This document shows, piece after piece, positions 1 to 8,761 of a DNA stretch of 64,000 nucleotides. The notes beneath the pieces were generated by a model. The model was not told the DNA's origin, searched no databases, and saw only the letters and a program-made list of their open reading frames with translations. Position numbers and translations under genes: made by a program. The DNA is from Asanoa sp. WMMD1127 (GTDB lineage: Bacteria; Actinomycetota; Actinomycetes; Mycobacteriales; Micromonosporaceae). The first letter of the stretch is position 1, and every line of letters starts with the position of its first letter. Where the stretch lies: the NCBI RefSeq assembly GCF_029626225.1, contig NZ_JARUBP010000001.1, positions 7,068,001 to 7,132,000 of the forward strand, given 5' to 3'.

Positions 1-288
1 GTCGCCGCCGGGAGCGTGCTCGCGCTCGCCGCCGCGGCCCCCGCCCATGCCGACCCGGTGGTGCCCAGGCACGCCGTCAACGTCTGCCAGTCCGCGAGCT
101 TCTACGCCAACTACGACTCGGCCGGCGGCCCCGTCGGCCTCAAGCGGGTTCTCGCCTACGGGAACAAGGTCGGCCACACGCCCGGCGCACACCCCGTCTA
201 CAACGGCTGGGCGGCCACCTTCGACTTCGGGCCCAACGACTGGGGCTACCTGCGGATCGAGTGCATCGGGGGCTACGACTCATGGTGA
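1..288 (+). CDS. small secreted SH3-like protein, 5' end cut by window edge
   Basis: The frame is open from base 1, so the true start may lie upstream; a GTG at 16 is the first start inside the window. The visible N-terminus is an Ala/Leu-rich stretch ending APAHADP, which looks like the end of a Sec signal peptide with cleavage after AHA. The mature part is about 75 residues with a Cys near each end, many Tyr/Gly/Trp, and the look of a bacterial SH3-like (SH3b) fold, but no diagnostic motif. The stop overlaps the start of the next gene (ATGGTGA), so the two small secreted proteins are probably translated together. Function unknown. Confidence 0.65.
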   Translation, partial: VAAGSVLALAAAAPAHADPVVPRHAVNVCQSASFYANYDSAGGPVGLKRVLAYGNKVGHTPGAHPVYNGWAATFDFGPNDWGYLRIECIGGYDSW

Positions 289-560
289 GGAGACTCGGCG
301 CCGTGGTCCTCGCCGCGGCGGCCGCGGTCGCGTTGACCGCCGCGCCGGCCCGGGCCGACAACGGCACGATCGGCGTGCGGGAGACCGTCTGCGCCCAGGA
401 CCTGTTCGTCCGCACCACGCCCAACGGCGCCTGGATGGGCACCCTCTACCAGGGGCAGACCTTCCTGGTAGAGGGGCCACGCAGCGGCGGCTACGTCTAC
501 GGCTTCGCCTACGGCCACATCAACCGCCGCGGTTGGGTGCAGGACGGCTGGTTCTGCTAG
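282..560 (+). CDS. small secreted SH3-like protein
   Basis: 92-residue protein whose ATG lies inside the stop region of the preceding gene. The N-terminus (MVRRLGAVVLAAAAAVALTA) is a clear signal peptide with likely cleavage after ARA. The mature domain of about 67 residues has an SH3b-like pattern (VCAQDLFVRTTPNGAWMGTL, then a QGQTF turn and a final GWFC) and two Cys that could form a disulfide. Such domains often bind cell-wall peptides or sit on secreted hydrolases, but here it stands alone, so the role is unknown. Its stop codon shares four bases (CTAG) with the stop of the convergent downstream gene. Confidence 0.75.
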   Translation: MVRRLGAVVLAAAAAVALTAAPARADNGTIGVRETVCAQDLFVRTTPNGAWMGTLYQGQTFLVEGPRSGGYVYGFAYGHINRRGWVQDGWFC

Positions 561-1432
561 GAGTCCATCGAGAAGGTGGCGACGACGCCGTTGTGGTCGG
601 AGTTCGTCCCCGTCACGATGTCGTAGCCGGTCATCCACATGACCTGGTACGCCGGCAGCCGCTTCCAGAAGTAGACGTAGTCGATGTGCCGGTTGCCGTG
701 CGTCCCGGCGCCCTTCTCGCCGTAGAGGTTGTAGGTGGAGCGCAGGTTCGGCAGCTCGTTGGCCTCGAAGACCTGCCACGGGAACTTCGCATAGCCGTAC
801 GCCCGGTCCGCGCTGAAGTCGATGTTGAGGTCACCGCTGACGATCACCTGACCCTCGGCCTGCTTGGCCACCGCCAAATCCTTGATGGCCTGGAACTGCT
901 GCTCGGCACACCGGGTGCGCGGCAGGTCCTGCGGCCGGCCGTTGTCCTCGATGCTGGCGTTGGCGTGCGCGTTGATCTGGATGACGTTGCGCCCACTCGC
1001 CTTGTGCCGGTACTTGACCCAGTTGTTGTAACGGGCCGGCGGCACCTCACCGGGGCCGTTGGTGTCGCACACGAAGTCGGAGCCCTGGTCGAGCACGTCG
1101 AACGTGCTCTTGCGGGCGATCAGCGCCTCACCGGCCTGGTTGGTGCCGCCCGGCGCGTACCACCACCACCCGTTGGCAGCCGCCCAGCTCTCCAGCGCCG
1201 CTTTGCGGTTGCCGACCTCGTTGAGCCCGACCAGGTCCGCCTTCGACGCGACCAGGTTGAGGTCCTGGAGAAACTGGGCCTGTGTGAGTCCATAGTAGAT
1301 GTTGAGCGTGGCGGCCTTGAACGTCACCGTGGCCGCCGCGGCCGGCGCCGCGGGCAACAGACCGGCCACCACCGCGACCACGCCGGCGCAGGCGGCCGCC
1401 GCCCGCGCCGTCCATCGGGTCGATTGCGTCAT
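557..1432 (-). CDS. secreted endonuclease/exonuclease/phosphatase family protein
   Basis: 291-residue protein of the DNase I-like (EEP) superfamily, which hydrolyses phosphodiester or phosphomonoester bonds. The order of catalytic motifs is intact: TLNIYYG near the mature N-terminus, LNEVGN with the metal-binding Glu, VSGDLNIDF, and a C-terminal TNSDHNGV with the Asp-His pair. The N-terminus (MTQSTRWTARAAAACAG followed by a long hydrophobic run to PAAAAT) is a signal peptide, so it acts outside the cell. The ATG at 1432 was chosen because a GAAGGGA ribosome site lies just upstream; an in-frame ATG 30 bases further upstream is possible. The exact substrate (DNA, phospholipid, inositol phosphate) cannot be read from the sequence. 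Confidence 0.88.
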   Translation of the reverse strand: MTQSTRWTARAAAACAGVVAVVAGLLPAAPAAAATVTFKAATLNIYYGLTQAQFLQDLNLVASKADLVGLNEVGNRKAALESWAAANGWWWYAPGGTNQAGEALIARKSTFDVLDQGSDFVCDTNGPGEVPPARYNNWVKYRHKASGRNVIQINAHANASIEDNGRPQDLPRTRCAEQQFQAIKDLAVAKQAEGQVIVSGDLNIDFSADRAYGYAKFPWQVFEANELPNLRSTYNLYGEKGAGTHGNRHIDYVYFWKRLPAYQVMWMTGYDIVTGTNSDHNGVVATFSMDS

Positions 1433-1518
1433 GGAGATCCCTTCGTCCGACAACGCGATCATGTCTATCGACCAGGATCGACGGATCGACCAACGATCGG
1501 CAACCGGGAGCCGACGGG

Positions 1519-2580
1519 TCAGTGGCGGAAGAGGCGGACGCCGGTGCGGGTGAGGGTGATGCCGTGTGCGGCCGCGCGGGCGGCGACCTCGGCGGCGCGG
1601 ACGGAGTCGCCCGGCTCCGCGATGTGCCGCACGCCGTGCCGGGCCGCCTCGTCGACGTTGTCCGCGAACGGCAGCGCGCCGTCCGACACGAACGCGACGC
1701 CGTCCAGCCCGCGCAGCCAGTCGGCCCGCTCCACCGCGGACAGCGCGGCCGTGGCCCGGATCTGGCGCGCGACCACCTCCTGGACCCGCCCGCCCTCGGC
1801 CAACCCGGACAGGGCGGGATGGCGCCGCAGCCACCAGGTGTCGACCTTGGCGCCGGCCAGCCGCGTGCAGTCGACCCGGGACTGCTGGCCCGCGCCGACG
1901 CCCAGGGCCATGCCACCGCGGACGTACGCGACCGAGTTCGACTGGGTGTGCCGGGCGATGACGAGCCCGAGCCGCAGGTCCTCGACGGCGGCGTCCGGCA
2001 GCGCCGGGTCGGTCACCGTCAGCGGCGCCTCGTCGCGCGGTTGGGTCAGCCGCAGGCCGTACACCTCGCGGGTCTCGACCGGTGGCGGCACGAAGCCGGG
2101 GTCGGCCTCGACGACCAGGAACCGGCCGCCCTTCTTCGCCGACAGGGTAGCGACGACCCCCGGCGCGTAGCCGGGCGCCACGATGCCGTCGGAGACCACC
2201 CGCCGGAGCAGGTCGGCGAGCTCCGCGTCGACCGGCTCCGACACCGCGACGAAGTCGCCGTAGGAGCTCTTGGGATCGGCATCCCGGGCCCGGACGTACG
2301 CGCGGGTCAGTGGCCCGGTCGCGGCCGGGTCCAGCCCGTACGTGTTGGCCTGCACCGCGTCGATCGGTCCGGCGACCGCCGCGCCGGCCGGCGAGACGTG
2401 CTTGAACGAGGCCGCCGCGGGCCGGCCCAGCGCGCGGACCAGTTCCCAGCCCGCGGCGGCGTCGAGAACGTTGATGTAGGACGGTTCGCCGTGCACGAAC
2501 CGGAACGGCGACCGGTCGGGGTCGATCGCGGTGAGGGCGGCGGGTCGCTGGTGGGGGTTCATGCCGTAGCGCAGGTTCAC
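1519..2580 (-). CDS. stand-alone AICAR transformylase (PurH C-terminal domain homologue)
   Basis: 353-residue protein equivalent to the AICAR formyltransferase half of PurH, which transfers a formyl group from 10-formyl-THF to AICAR in purine synthesis. It begins with LRYGMNPHQ (family: LRYGENPHQ) and keeps the catalytic Lys-His pair in SFKHVSPAGAA (K60-H61). The N-terminal IMP cyclohydrolase (MGS-like) domain of bifunctional PurH, about 150-200 residues, is absent, and no such gene is nearby. The GTG start has no good ribosome site; a TATGCT hexamer about 8 bases upstream would fit a leaderless transcript, although the gene may instead be read from the GGDEF-EAL gene 34 bases upstream. It could be a second enzyme beside a normal purH, or one with a changed substrate. 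Confidence 0.85.
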   Translation of the reverse strand: MNLRYGMNPHQRPAALTAIDPDRSPFRFVHGEPSYINVLDAAAGWELVRALGRPAAASFKHVSPAGAAVAGPIDAVQANTYGLDPAATGPLTRAYVRARDADPKSSYGDFVAVSEPVDAELADLLRRVVSDGIVAPGYAPGVVATLSAKKGGRFLVVEADPGFVPPPVETREVYGLRLTQPRDEAPLTVTDPALPDAAVEDLRLGLVIARHTQSNSVAYVRGGMALGVGAGQQSRVDCTRLAGAKVDTWWLRRHPALSGLAEGGRVQEVVARQIRATAALSAVERADWLRGLDGVAFVSDGALPFADNVDEAARHGVRHIAEPGDSVRAAEVAARAAAHGITLTRTGVRLFRH

Positions 2581-2614
2581 GCAGCGGCAGCATACGCCTG
2601 ACCGCCGGAGGGGA

Positions 2615-5539
2615 TCAGGCCCGCAGCTGCTTGGTGACGTCCTCGGGCGGCATCGGGCGGCCGAACAGGAACCCCTGGCCGTAGCCGCAACCGCTGGTGG
2701 CCACGGCCAGCGACTCGTCGGTGGTCTCGATGCCCTCGGCCACCACGCTCAGGTTGAGGATGCGGGTGAGATCGACGATGCCGCGGACGAGTTGCTGGCG
2801 CTTGTCCGACGTCACGATCGAGCTGATGAACGAGCGGTCCAGCTTCACGATGTCGAGCGGGATGTCGATGAGGTGGCTCAACGCCGAGTAGCCCGTGCCG
2901 AAGTCGTCGACGGCGACCCGGATGCCGGCCCGGCGCAGCCGCATCAGGTCGTCCCAGACGACACCGCCCTCGCGCAGGAACGTGCTCTCCGTGATCTCGA
3001 CGACCACGCGGTCGGCGGGCATGCCGTGCGCCGTCAGCTTGGCGCGCAACAGGTCGACGAAGCCGGGCTTGACGAGCTGGTGGCCGGAGACGTTCACCGC
3101 GAGATAGGGCGCCGGTCGCCCGTTGGCGCCCCAGCCGCTGGCGAACCGGAACGCGGTGTCGAGGACGAACTCACCCATCCGGTGTACGAGCCCCGACTCC
3201 TCCGCCACCTCGATGAACTGCGCCGGCGACACGAGCCCGCGGTGCGGATGCCGCCACCGCACCAGCGCCTCGTAGCCGACGATGGCCTGGTCGGTCAGCG
3301 TGACGATCGGCTGGTATTCCAGGTGCAGCTCGTTGCCGCGCAGCGCCCGGTCGAGCGCCGTCCGCAGCTCCATCCGCGCCGCCAGCGAGTCGTGCATGGA
3401 CTGGTGGAACCGGCGCCACTGGCCCTTCCCGGCGCTCTTCGCCGCGTAGAGCGCGATGTCGGCGTCCCGGAGCAGGTCGACCCCGGTCGCGGCGTCGTCG
3501 GTGGTGGCCAGCCCGAGGCTGGCCGCGCAGAGGACCTCCTGGCCGTCGACCGGGATCGGCCGGGCGAGCGACTGCACCAGCTGGTCGGCGGCCAGCCCCA
3601 GCTCCGACTCGTTGGTGTCGCCGCCCACGAGCACGGCGAACTCGTCGCCGCCGATCCGGGCCGACATGCATTCCAGCCCGGGCCGCATCGCGGTGGTGAA
3701 GTCACCGAGCCGCTGGCCGACCACGCGGAGGATGGCGTCGCCGATGTTGTGGCCGTACCCGTCGTTGATCATCTTGAGGTCGTCGAGGTCGAGGAAGAAG
3801 ACCGCGCCGAGCTCGCCGGCGCCGCGCACCCGGCGCACGAGCGACTCCAGCCGCTCGCTGAACGGCAGGCGCTTGCTCAGCCCGGTCAGCGGGTCGTAGT
3901 GCGCCTGCCGGGTGAGCTCGCGCTCGAGCGAGCGCTGCGCGGTGACGTTGCGCAACGTCAGCACGAGCCCGCCGATCGACGGCTCTTCCCGCAGGTCCCG
4001 ACAGGTCGCCGCGAGGTGGGACACCTGGCCGTCGGGCGCCGGGATCGTCCAGTCGTGCCGGGCCCGCACCTCCACGTCGGCGGCCCCGGCGCAGGCCCGC
4101 TCGCAGAGGTCGAGGGCGTCGGCCCGGTCCTCGGGCGCGAGCAGGTCGGTGACCTCGACGGCCGGCGCGACCCCGCCGCCGAAGACGCCGAACGACGACG
4201 GGCTGGCGTACCGGATGACGGTGTCCTCGTCGACGATCATGATCACGTCGGTGGTGTTCTGCACGAGCGTGCGGAAGTAGCTCTCGCTCGCGTACTTGAT
4301 CACCGACTCGTTGAGCTGGATCCGCTCCAGGGCCACCGTCGCCTGCCGCGCGAGTGATGCCAGCGGCGCACGCACCCGCTTGAGGCGGTCGGGGTCGCCA
4401 CTGATCGAGACGGCCACCCGCGCGTCGTCCTCGCCGCCCCGGACCAGCACGACCCCGTCCGTCGACGTCAGGTCCGGCACGTCCTCCCCGACCGTCACCT
4501 GGACCGGCTCGCCCACGAAGTCACCGGCGGCCCGCTGCGTCGCGGCGGTCACGTCCTCCTCGTCGTGCGCGTCGGCGAGGTCGGCCGTCGCCCGCCGCGC
4601 GATCCGCTCCCGGGCGACCTGCCGCCGCAGCTGGTAGGTCACGTCGAAGAGCCGGAACAGGGCGAGCGCGAGGATCACGGTCGACACGGCGGCGAGCACG
4701 GGACGCACCCAGTTCGGCGAGTCGAGCGCGCTGGTCCGCAGCAGGGCGGACGGCAGCAGGGCGAGGAGGGCGACCAGGCCCAGCCGGACCCGGGGATCGC
4801 GGTCCGCCTCCTTGACCTTCGCGGCGCCGTCGAACGCGCGCATCGAGGGCACCAGGGCGGCCGCGCCGACGGCGACGAAGAACCACAGCCAGGCCAGCAC
4901 GATCGGGCTCTGGGCCAGCCACTCGCCGCGGATGCGACCAAGGCGGAAGAGCACGTCGTAGGCGACCAGGCCGACCGGACCCGAGGCGAGCAGGGCCAGC
5001 GACGGGTGCCATCTGCTGATCGTCATGAGGTGCACGGTGACGGCGATGAACAGCACGTCCCGGGCGACGTAGCCGATCCGCGCGGCGGCCCAGATGCCGC
5101 TGACGTCGTTGTGGGTCGCATAGGGAACGCCGACGAGGATGCCGAACAGCAGCCCCGCACCCAACAGGATGATCAGGGTGTCCACGACCACGGTCACCGT
5201 GCGCAGGCCGGTCGGCCGGGCCAGGCCGAGTATGCCGACCACGAAGAACGCCACCATCGCGAGATGGATCAACCAGACGATCCATGTCTGCGGTTTCTCG
5301 CCGAGCTGGCCGGGGAGCGTGTCGTAGACGACCCGGGCGAGCGCGTTGAGGAACACCGCGACGGCCAGCGCCTGCCACGAGCGCCGCCGGCGCGGCCGAT
5401 AGTGCCGGACGCCCGCGAGGATGGCGCCCGTCGACGTCACGCCGATCACGGCGACCGCGGCGGTCATCAGCCCGACGGCGTAGGGCACGGCCGCCAGGCA
5501 CAGGCCGCCGTAGAGAACCGCGGACCGCCGGCCCCACAT
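2615..5539 (-). CDS. membrane-bound PAS-GGDEF-EAL protein (c-di-GMP synthesis/breakdown)
   Basis: 974-residue protein. The first roughly 310 residues hold eight to ten hydrophobic segments, a sensory membrane module. A region resembling a degenerate GAF or coiled linker follows, then a PAS domain (YFRTLVQNTTDVIMIVDED), then GGDEF and EAL domains. The diguanylate cyclase signature RIGGDEFAVLVGG is intact. The phosphodiesterase residues are also all present: YEALVRW, VNVSGHQ, EITEST, DDFGTGYS, VKLDRSF, VAEGIET, YGQGFLFGRP. Both activities are therefore possible, with the N-terminal sensors deciding the balance. Start: ATG at 5539 (MWGRRSAVLYGG) leads straight into the first membrane segment; an upstream in-frame start would run into the TetR operator region. 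Confidence 0.92.
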   Translation of the reverse strand: MWGRRSAVLYGGLCLAAVPYAVGLMTAAVAVIGVTSTGAILAGVRHYRPRRRRSWQALAVAVFLNALARVVYDTLPGQLGEKPQTWIVWLIHLAMVAFFVVGILGLARPTGLRTVTVVVDTLIILLGAGLLFGILVGVPYATHNDVSGIWAAARIGYVARDVLFIAVTVHLMTISRWHPSLALLASGPVGLVAYDVLFRLGRIRGEWLAQSPIVLAWLWFFVAVGAAALVPSMRAFDGAAKVKEADRDPRVRLGLVALLALLPSALLRTSALDSPNWVRPVLAAVSTVILALALFRLFDVTYQLRRQVARERIARRATADLADAHDEEDVTAATQRAAGDFVGEPVQVTVGEDVPDLTSTDGVVLVRGGEDDARVAVSISGDPDRLKRVRAPLASLARQATVALERIQLNESVIKYASESYFRTLVQNTTDVIMIVDEDTVIRYASPSSFGVFGGGVAPAVEVTDLLAPEDRADALDLCERACAGAADVEVRARHDWTIPAPDGQVSHLAATCRDLREEPSIGGLVLTLRNVTAQRSLERELTRQAHYDPLTGLSKRLPFSERLESLVRRVRGAGELGAVFFLDLDDLKMINDGYGHNIGDAILRVVGQRLGDFTTAMRPGLECMSARIGGDEFAVLVGGDTNESELGLAADQLVQSLARPIPVDGQEVLCAASLGLATTDDAATGVDLLRDADIALYAAKSAGKGQWRRFHQSMHDSLAARMELRTALDRALRGNELHLEYQPIVTLTDQAIVGYEALVRWRHPHRGLVSPAQFIEVAEESGLVHRMGEFVLDTAFRFASGWGANGRPAPYLAVNVSGHQLVKPGFVDLLRAKLTAHGMPADRVVVEITESTFLREGGVVWDDLMRLRRAGIRVAVDDFGTGYSALSHLIDIPLDIVKLDRSFISSIVTSDKRQQLVRGIVDLTRILNLSVVAEGIETTDESLAVATSGCGYGQGFLFGRPMPPEDVTKQLRA

Positions 5540-5589
5540 CTGGCCAGTCTCTCTCGCGACGGCGGCCCTGTGATCATCCGCACTAAACA

Positions 5590-5606
5590 AAACGACTATT
5601 TCGTTT
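5590..5606. promoter_or_regulatory. candidate TetR operator in the divergent intergenic region
   Basis: The 120-bp gap between the GGDEF-EAL gene and the tetR-type gene is clearly AT-richer than its surroundings. It holds an inverted repeat AAACGA-N5-TCGTTT at 5590-5606. Another AAACGA at 5625-5630 faces a TGTTT at 5642-5646, giving a weaker second site close to the ribosome site. TetR-family repressors commonly bind such palindromes between divergent genes, so this site probably controls the tetR gene and perhaps both directions. The regulator-operator link is inferred from position. Confidence 0.5.
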
Positions 5607-5659
5607 GTACGCTGGAGGCCAGTCAAACGAAGCAGTCATTCTGTTTGGAGGCGGTGGCC

Positions 5660-6244
5660 GTGCCGAAGCTGACCGACGCCCGCAAGGAGCTGCGGCGGGA
5701 GCAGATCGTGGGAGCGGCGCGGCGGTGCTTCGTCCGCACCGGGCTGGAGCGCACCTCGGTCGCCGACATCACCGCGGAGTCCGGGCTGTCGGCCGGCTCG
5801 ATCTACGCCCACTTCGGCGGCAAGGCGGAGATCATCCAGGCCGTCGTCCAGGAAGTGCTCGACCGGCGGGCCGCGACCGTGATCGCGTACGCCGCCGGCC
5901 CCCGGCCGCCGAGCCCGGCGGAGGTGATCGCGCACCTGGCCGGCGCGCTCGAGACCGACGAGGCGACCGTCGCGCTGCAGGCCTGGGGCGAGGCCACCAC
6001 CGACCCGGCCATCCGCGACATCGTGACCGCCACGATCGCCCGCATGCGGGACCTGTTCCGGGTCAGCTGCGAGGCCTGGCTGATCCAGGTCAAGGGCGTC
6101 GCGCCCGCCGAGGCCGGCCCGCGCGCGACCCGGCTGGCCGGCCATCTGCTCGGCGCCTATCAGGCGCTGCTTCTGCGGCGGGCCTTCGGGGACCGGCCCG
6201 AGGACCATGACGCGATCGTCGAGCTGGTCGACGCGCTGAGCTGA
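5660..6244 (+). CDS. TetR/AcrR family transcriptional regulator
   Basis: 194-residue regulator. The N-terminal helix-turn-helix is typical (RREQIVGAARRCFVRTGLER, then TSVADITAESGLSAGSIYAHFGGKAEIIQAVV), followed by a helical ligand-binding domain of about 140 residues. Two GTG codons, 5654 and 5660, are possible starts; GGAG at 5647-5650 is 9 bases from the second but only 3 from the first, so 5660 is preferred. The gene lies 19 bases before an aldo/keto reductase gene, in the same direction. It is probably the local repressor of that operon; the ligand is unknown. Confidence 0.88.
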   Translation: MPKLTDARKELRREQIVGAARRCFVRTGLERTSVADITAESGLSAGSIYAHFGGKAEIIQAVVQEVLDRRAATVIAYAAGPRPPSPAEVIAHLAGALETDEATVALQAWGEATTDPAIRDIVTATIARMRDLFRVSCEAWLIQVKGVAPAEAGPRATRLAGHLLGAYQALLLRRAFGDRPEDHDAIVELVDALS

Positions 6245-6263
6245 CCACATTGGAGGAAGCACA

Positions 6264-7145
6264 ATGGACACCCTGCGCCCAGGCGGACCTGGCACCCTCG
6301 GCGGCCGGACGGTCGCCCGCATCGGTTACGGGACGATGCAACTGGCCCGGATGCGCGACGACCGGGGCTCGGCCCTCGCGTTGTTGCGCCGCGCGGTCGA
6401 GCTCGGCGTCGACCACTTCGACACCGCCCAGGTCTACGGGAACGGCTTCGTCAACGGGCTGCTGCGCGAGGTGCTGCGGTCGGGCGACGTCGTCGTCGCC
6501 AGCAAGGCGGGCATCGACCCCGCGGCGAGCGGCCCGCCGATGCGGCCGGCGCAACGGCCGGCCGAGCTGCGGGCGACCGTCGAGGAGAACCTCCGCGGCC
6601 TCGGCGTCGACCGGATCCCGGTGGTGAACCTGCGGCGCTTCGACGTGGGCGCCGCGATCCCGGTCCCGCGCGAGCAGGCCGTGTCCATCGAGGACCAGCT
6701 GGCCACCATGGTGGCGCTGCGCGACGAGGGCAAGGTCGGCGCGATCGGGTTGAGCGGCGTGGACCTCGACGGCCTCCGCCGCGCGGCGCCGGCGGGCATC
6801 GCCTGCGTGCAGAACCCCTACAGCCTGCTCAGCCGCGGCCAGGAGGAGCTACTCGAGCTCTGCGTCGCCGAGGGGATCGCCTGGGTGCCGTTCTATCCGC
6901 TGGGCGGGGCGGCGCCGGGCCTGCCGAAGGTGACCGAGGACCCGGTGGTGCGGGACGCCGCCGCACGGTTGCGGGTCACCCCGGCTCAGGTCGGCCTCGC
7001 CTGGCTGCTCCGGCGCGCCCCCAACGTGCTGCTCATCCCCGGCACCGGCGACCCCGGCCACCTCGTGGCGAACCTCGCCGCCGGTGCCGTCGCCCTGGAC
7101 GACGCGACGCTCGCCGCGCTCGGCGGGATCACGGAACCGACATGA
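6264..7145 (+). CDS. aldo/keto reductase
   Basis: 293-residue NAD(P)H-dependent oxidoreductase of the AKR superfamily (TIM barrel), reducing aldehydes or ketones in the cytoplasm. It shows the N-terminal GYGTMQLA strand, the DTAQVYG segment with the catalytic Asp and Tyr, the ASKAG strand with the catalytic Lys, and the C-terminal cofactor loop LIPGTGDPGHLVANL. A strong GGAGGAA ribosome site lies 7 bases before the ATG. It is the first gene of a coupled operon: its stop overlaps the glycosyltransferase start (ATGA). The partner genes suggest a role in modifying or protecting a small molecule. A second AKR of the same subfamily is at 28505-29407. Confidence 0.9.
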   Translation: MDTLRPGGPGTLGGRTVARIGYGTMQLARMRDDRGSALALLRRAVELGVDHFDTAQVYGNGFVNGLLREVLRSGDVVVASKAGIDPAASGPPMRPAQRPAELRATVEENLRGLGVDRIPVVNLRRFDVGAAIPVPREQAVSIEDQLATMVALRDEGKVGAIGLSGVDLDGLRRAAPAGIACVQNPYSLLSRGQEELLELCVAEGIAWVPFYPLGGAAPGLPKVTEDPVVRDAAARLRVTPAQVGLAWLLRRAPNVLLIPGTGDPGHLVANLAAGAVALDDATLAALGGITEPT

Positions 7146-8281
7146 CCGCGTACGCGTTCCTCACCGTCCCGATGCACGGCCGGGTCAACCCGACGCTGCC
7201 CGTGGTGGCCGAGCTCGTGCGCCGCGGGCACACGGTCAGCTACCACACCTCGCCGGCGTTCAGCGCGGGCATCGCCGCCGCCGGCGCGACGGTGTGCCGC
7301 TACCCGGGCGGCGACCAGCCGCTGCCGGACCCGCCCACGCCGGCGACGTTGCTGGCCGGGCTCGCCAGCACCACGGTCCGGGTGTTGCCGGCCGTTCTCG
7401 CCGACCTGCGCGCCATCCGCCCCGATGTGGTCGTGCACGACGCCGCGTGTCCCTGGGGCGCGATCGCGGCCCGCGAGCTCGGTGTGCCGGCGGCGGCGTC
7501 CTACACGACGTTCGCGTTCAACCGGGAGGTACGCAGCCCGACCCGCGCGGGATGGGCCCAGCGGGACGTGCTGCGGTCGCGCTGGGAGCTGCGCCGGCGG
7601 TTCGGGACGCGCGGGCTGCCGCTGTTCGACCTCGGCAACATCCCCGAGCCGCTCAACCTGGTCTACACGTCGCGGATGTTCCAGCCCGGGGTCGAGGACT
7701 GCGACGCGTCGTACCGCTTCGTGGGCCCCAGCATCGGCGCGCGTCCCAGCGACCCGTTCCCCGTCGGCGCGCTGGCGGACCCGGTGCTCTACGCGTCGCT
7801 GGGCACGGTGTTCGACGCGGCGCCGCACCTGCTGCGCGCCTTCGCCACCGCGCTCGCCCCGTTGGGCGGCAGCGTGGTCGTCGCGACGGGACAGACCGAC
7901 CCCGCCGCGCTCGGCCCGCTGCCGGCCAACGTGGTCGCCCGCCGGTTCGTGCCGCAGCCGGAGGTGCTGGACCGGGCCGCGCTGTTCGTCACCCACGGCG
8001 GCATGAACAGCGTCAACGAGGCCCTGCAGGCCGGGGTGCCGATGCTGGTGGTGCCGCAGGGCGCCGACCAGCCGCTGGTGGCTGCCCGGGTGGCGACGCT
8101 TGGCGCGGGCCTGACGATGCGGTCCGCGGACGTGACCGCGGAGTCGGTGCGCGCCCTCGCCCGGCGGCTGCTCGACGAGCCGCGCTTCCGGGGTGCCGCG
8201 GCCACGCTGCGCGCCGCCCAGATCGAGGCGGGCGGCTACCGGCGGGCGGCCGACGAGCTCGAGCGTTACGCGCGGGGCTGA
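7142..8281 (+). CDS. GT1-family glycosyltransferase (MGT/UGT type)
   Basis: 379-residue GT-B glycosyltransferase of the macrolide/UDP-glycosyltransferase group, which moves a sugar from a nucleotide donor to a small hydrophobic acceptor. The N-terminal acceptor domain starts FLTVPMHGRVNPTLPVV. The C-terminal donor domain carries the family signature around residue 284: FVTHGGMNSVNEAL, then GVPMLVVPQGADQPL with the Asp-Gln pair that contacts the sugar. In actinobacteria such enzymes either decorate natural products or inactivate macrolide-like antibiotics. The start overlaps the AKR stop by four bases, so both are translated together. The acceptor cannot be deduced. Confidence 0.9.
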   Translation: MTAYAFLTVPMHGRVNPTLPVVAELVRRGHTVSYHTSPAFSAGIAAAGATVCRYPGGDQPLPDPPTPATLLAGLASTTVRVLPAVLADLRAIRPDVVVHDAACPWGAIAARELGVPAAASYTTFAFNREVRSPTRAGWAQRDVLRSRWELRRRFGTRGLPLFDLGNIPEPLNLVYTSRMFQPGVEDCDASYRFVGPSIGARPSDPFPVGALADPVLYASLGTVFDAAPHLLRAFATALAPLGGSVVVATGQTDPAALGPLPANVVARRFVPQPEVLDRAALFVTHGGMNSVNEALQAGVPMLVVPQGADQPLVAARVATLGAGLTMRSADVTAESVRALARRLLDEPRFRGAAATLRAAQIEAGGYRRAADELERYARG

Positions 8282-8284
8282 CCC

Positions 8285-8761
8285 GTGTCGTACGCCGTCG
8301 CCGTGCTCCTCCTGCTCGCCGGCCTGTCGGAGGCCGCCGGCCGGCTCCTGCCCGTCGTGGCCCCCGGCTCCGGTGTCTCCCGCCGACGCGCGTTCGGCCT
8401 GATCCTGGGCGGCGCGGCCGTCGAGAGCGCGGTCTTCGCGCTGTGGCCGGTCTTCGCGTGGGCGCTCGCGGGTCTCGCCGCGCCGTCCGGCGGCGTGCCG
8501 CTGGCCTGGACACCCGGCCTCGTCGCTCCGCTGCTGCTCGCCGCCGTGCTGGCGTTCCCGCTGCTCGGGCCGGTCCTGCACCTGGCGCTCTGTGCGGGCG
8601 TGGGCGCCGGGCTCGCCACCGCGCTGGCCGGCGGCAGCGGGCTCGGCTGGTGGCCCGCGGCCGGCTGCGTGGCCGTCGCGGGTGTCGGGCTCGGCGTCGC
8701 GGTCGAGGGCGTCCGCCGGCTGGCCCGACGGCTCCACAGCGCGCCGGTGCCGGTCAAATGA
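8285..8761 (+). CDS. small integral membrane protein
   Basis: 158-residue, very hydrophobic protein with about four membrane segments: near the start (AVAVLLLLAGLSEAAGRL), around residues 40-60, 80-100 and 105-140. GTG start three bases after the glycosyltransferase stop; its own stop overlaps the next ATG (ATGA), so it is the third gene of the coupled operon. No family signature is recognised. The position suggests a membrane partner of the glycosyltransferase or of the following hydrolase, for instance a transporter-like or scaffold subunit, but this is inference only. Confidence 0.7.
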   Translation: MSYAVAVLLLLAGLSEAAGRLLPVVAPGSGVSRRRAFGLILGGAAVESAVFALWPVFAWALAGLAAPSGGVPLAWTPGLVAPLLLAAVLAFPLLGPVLHLALCAGVGAGLATALAGGSGLGWWPAAGCVAVAGVGLGVAVEGVRRLARRLHSAPVPVK

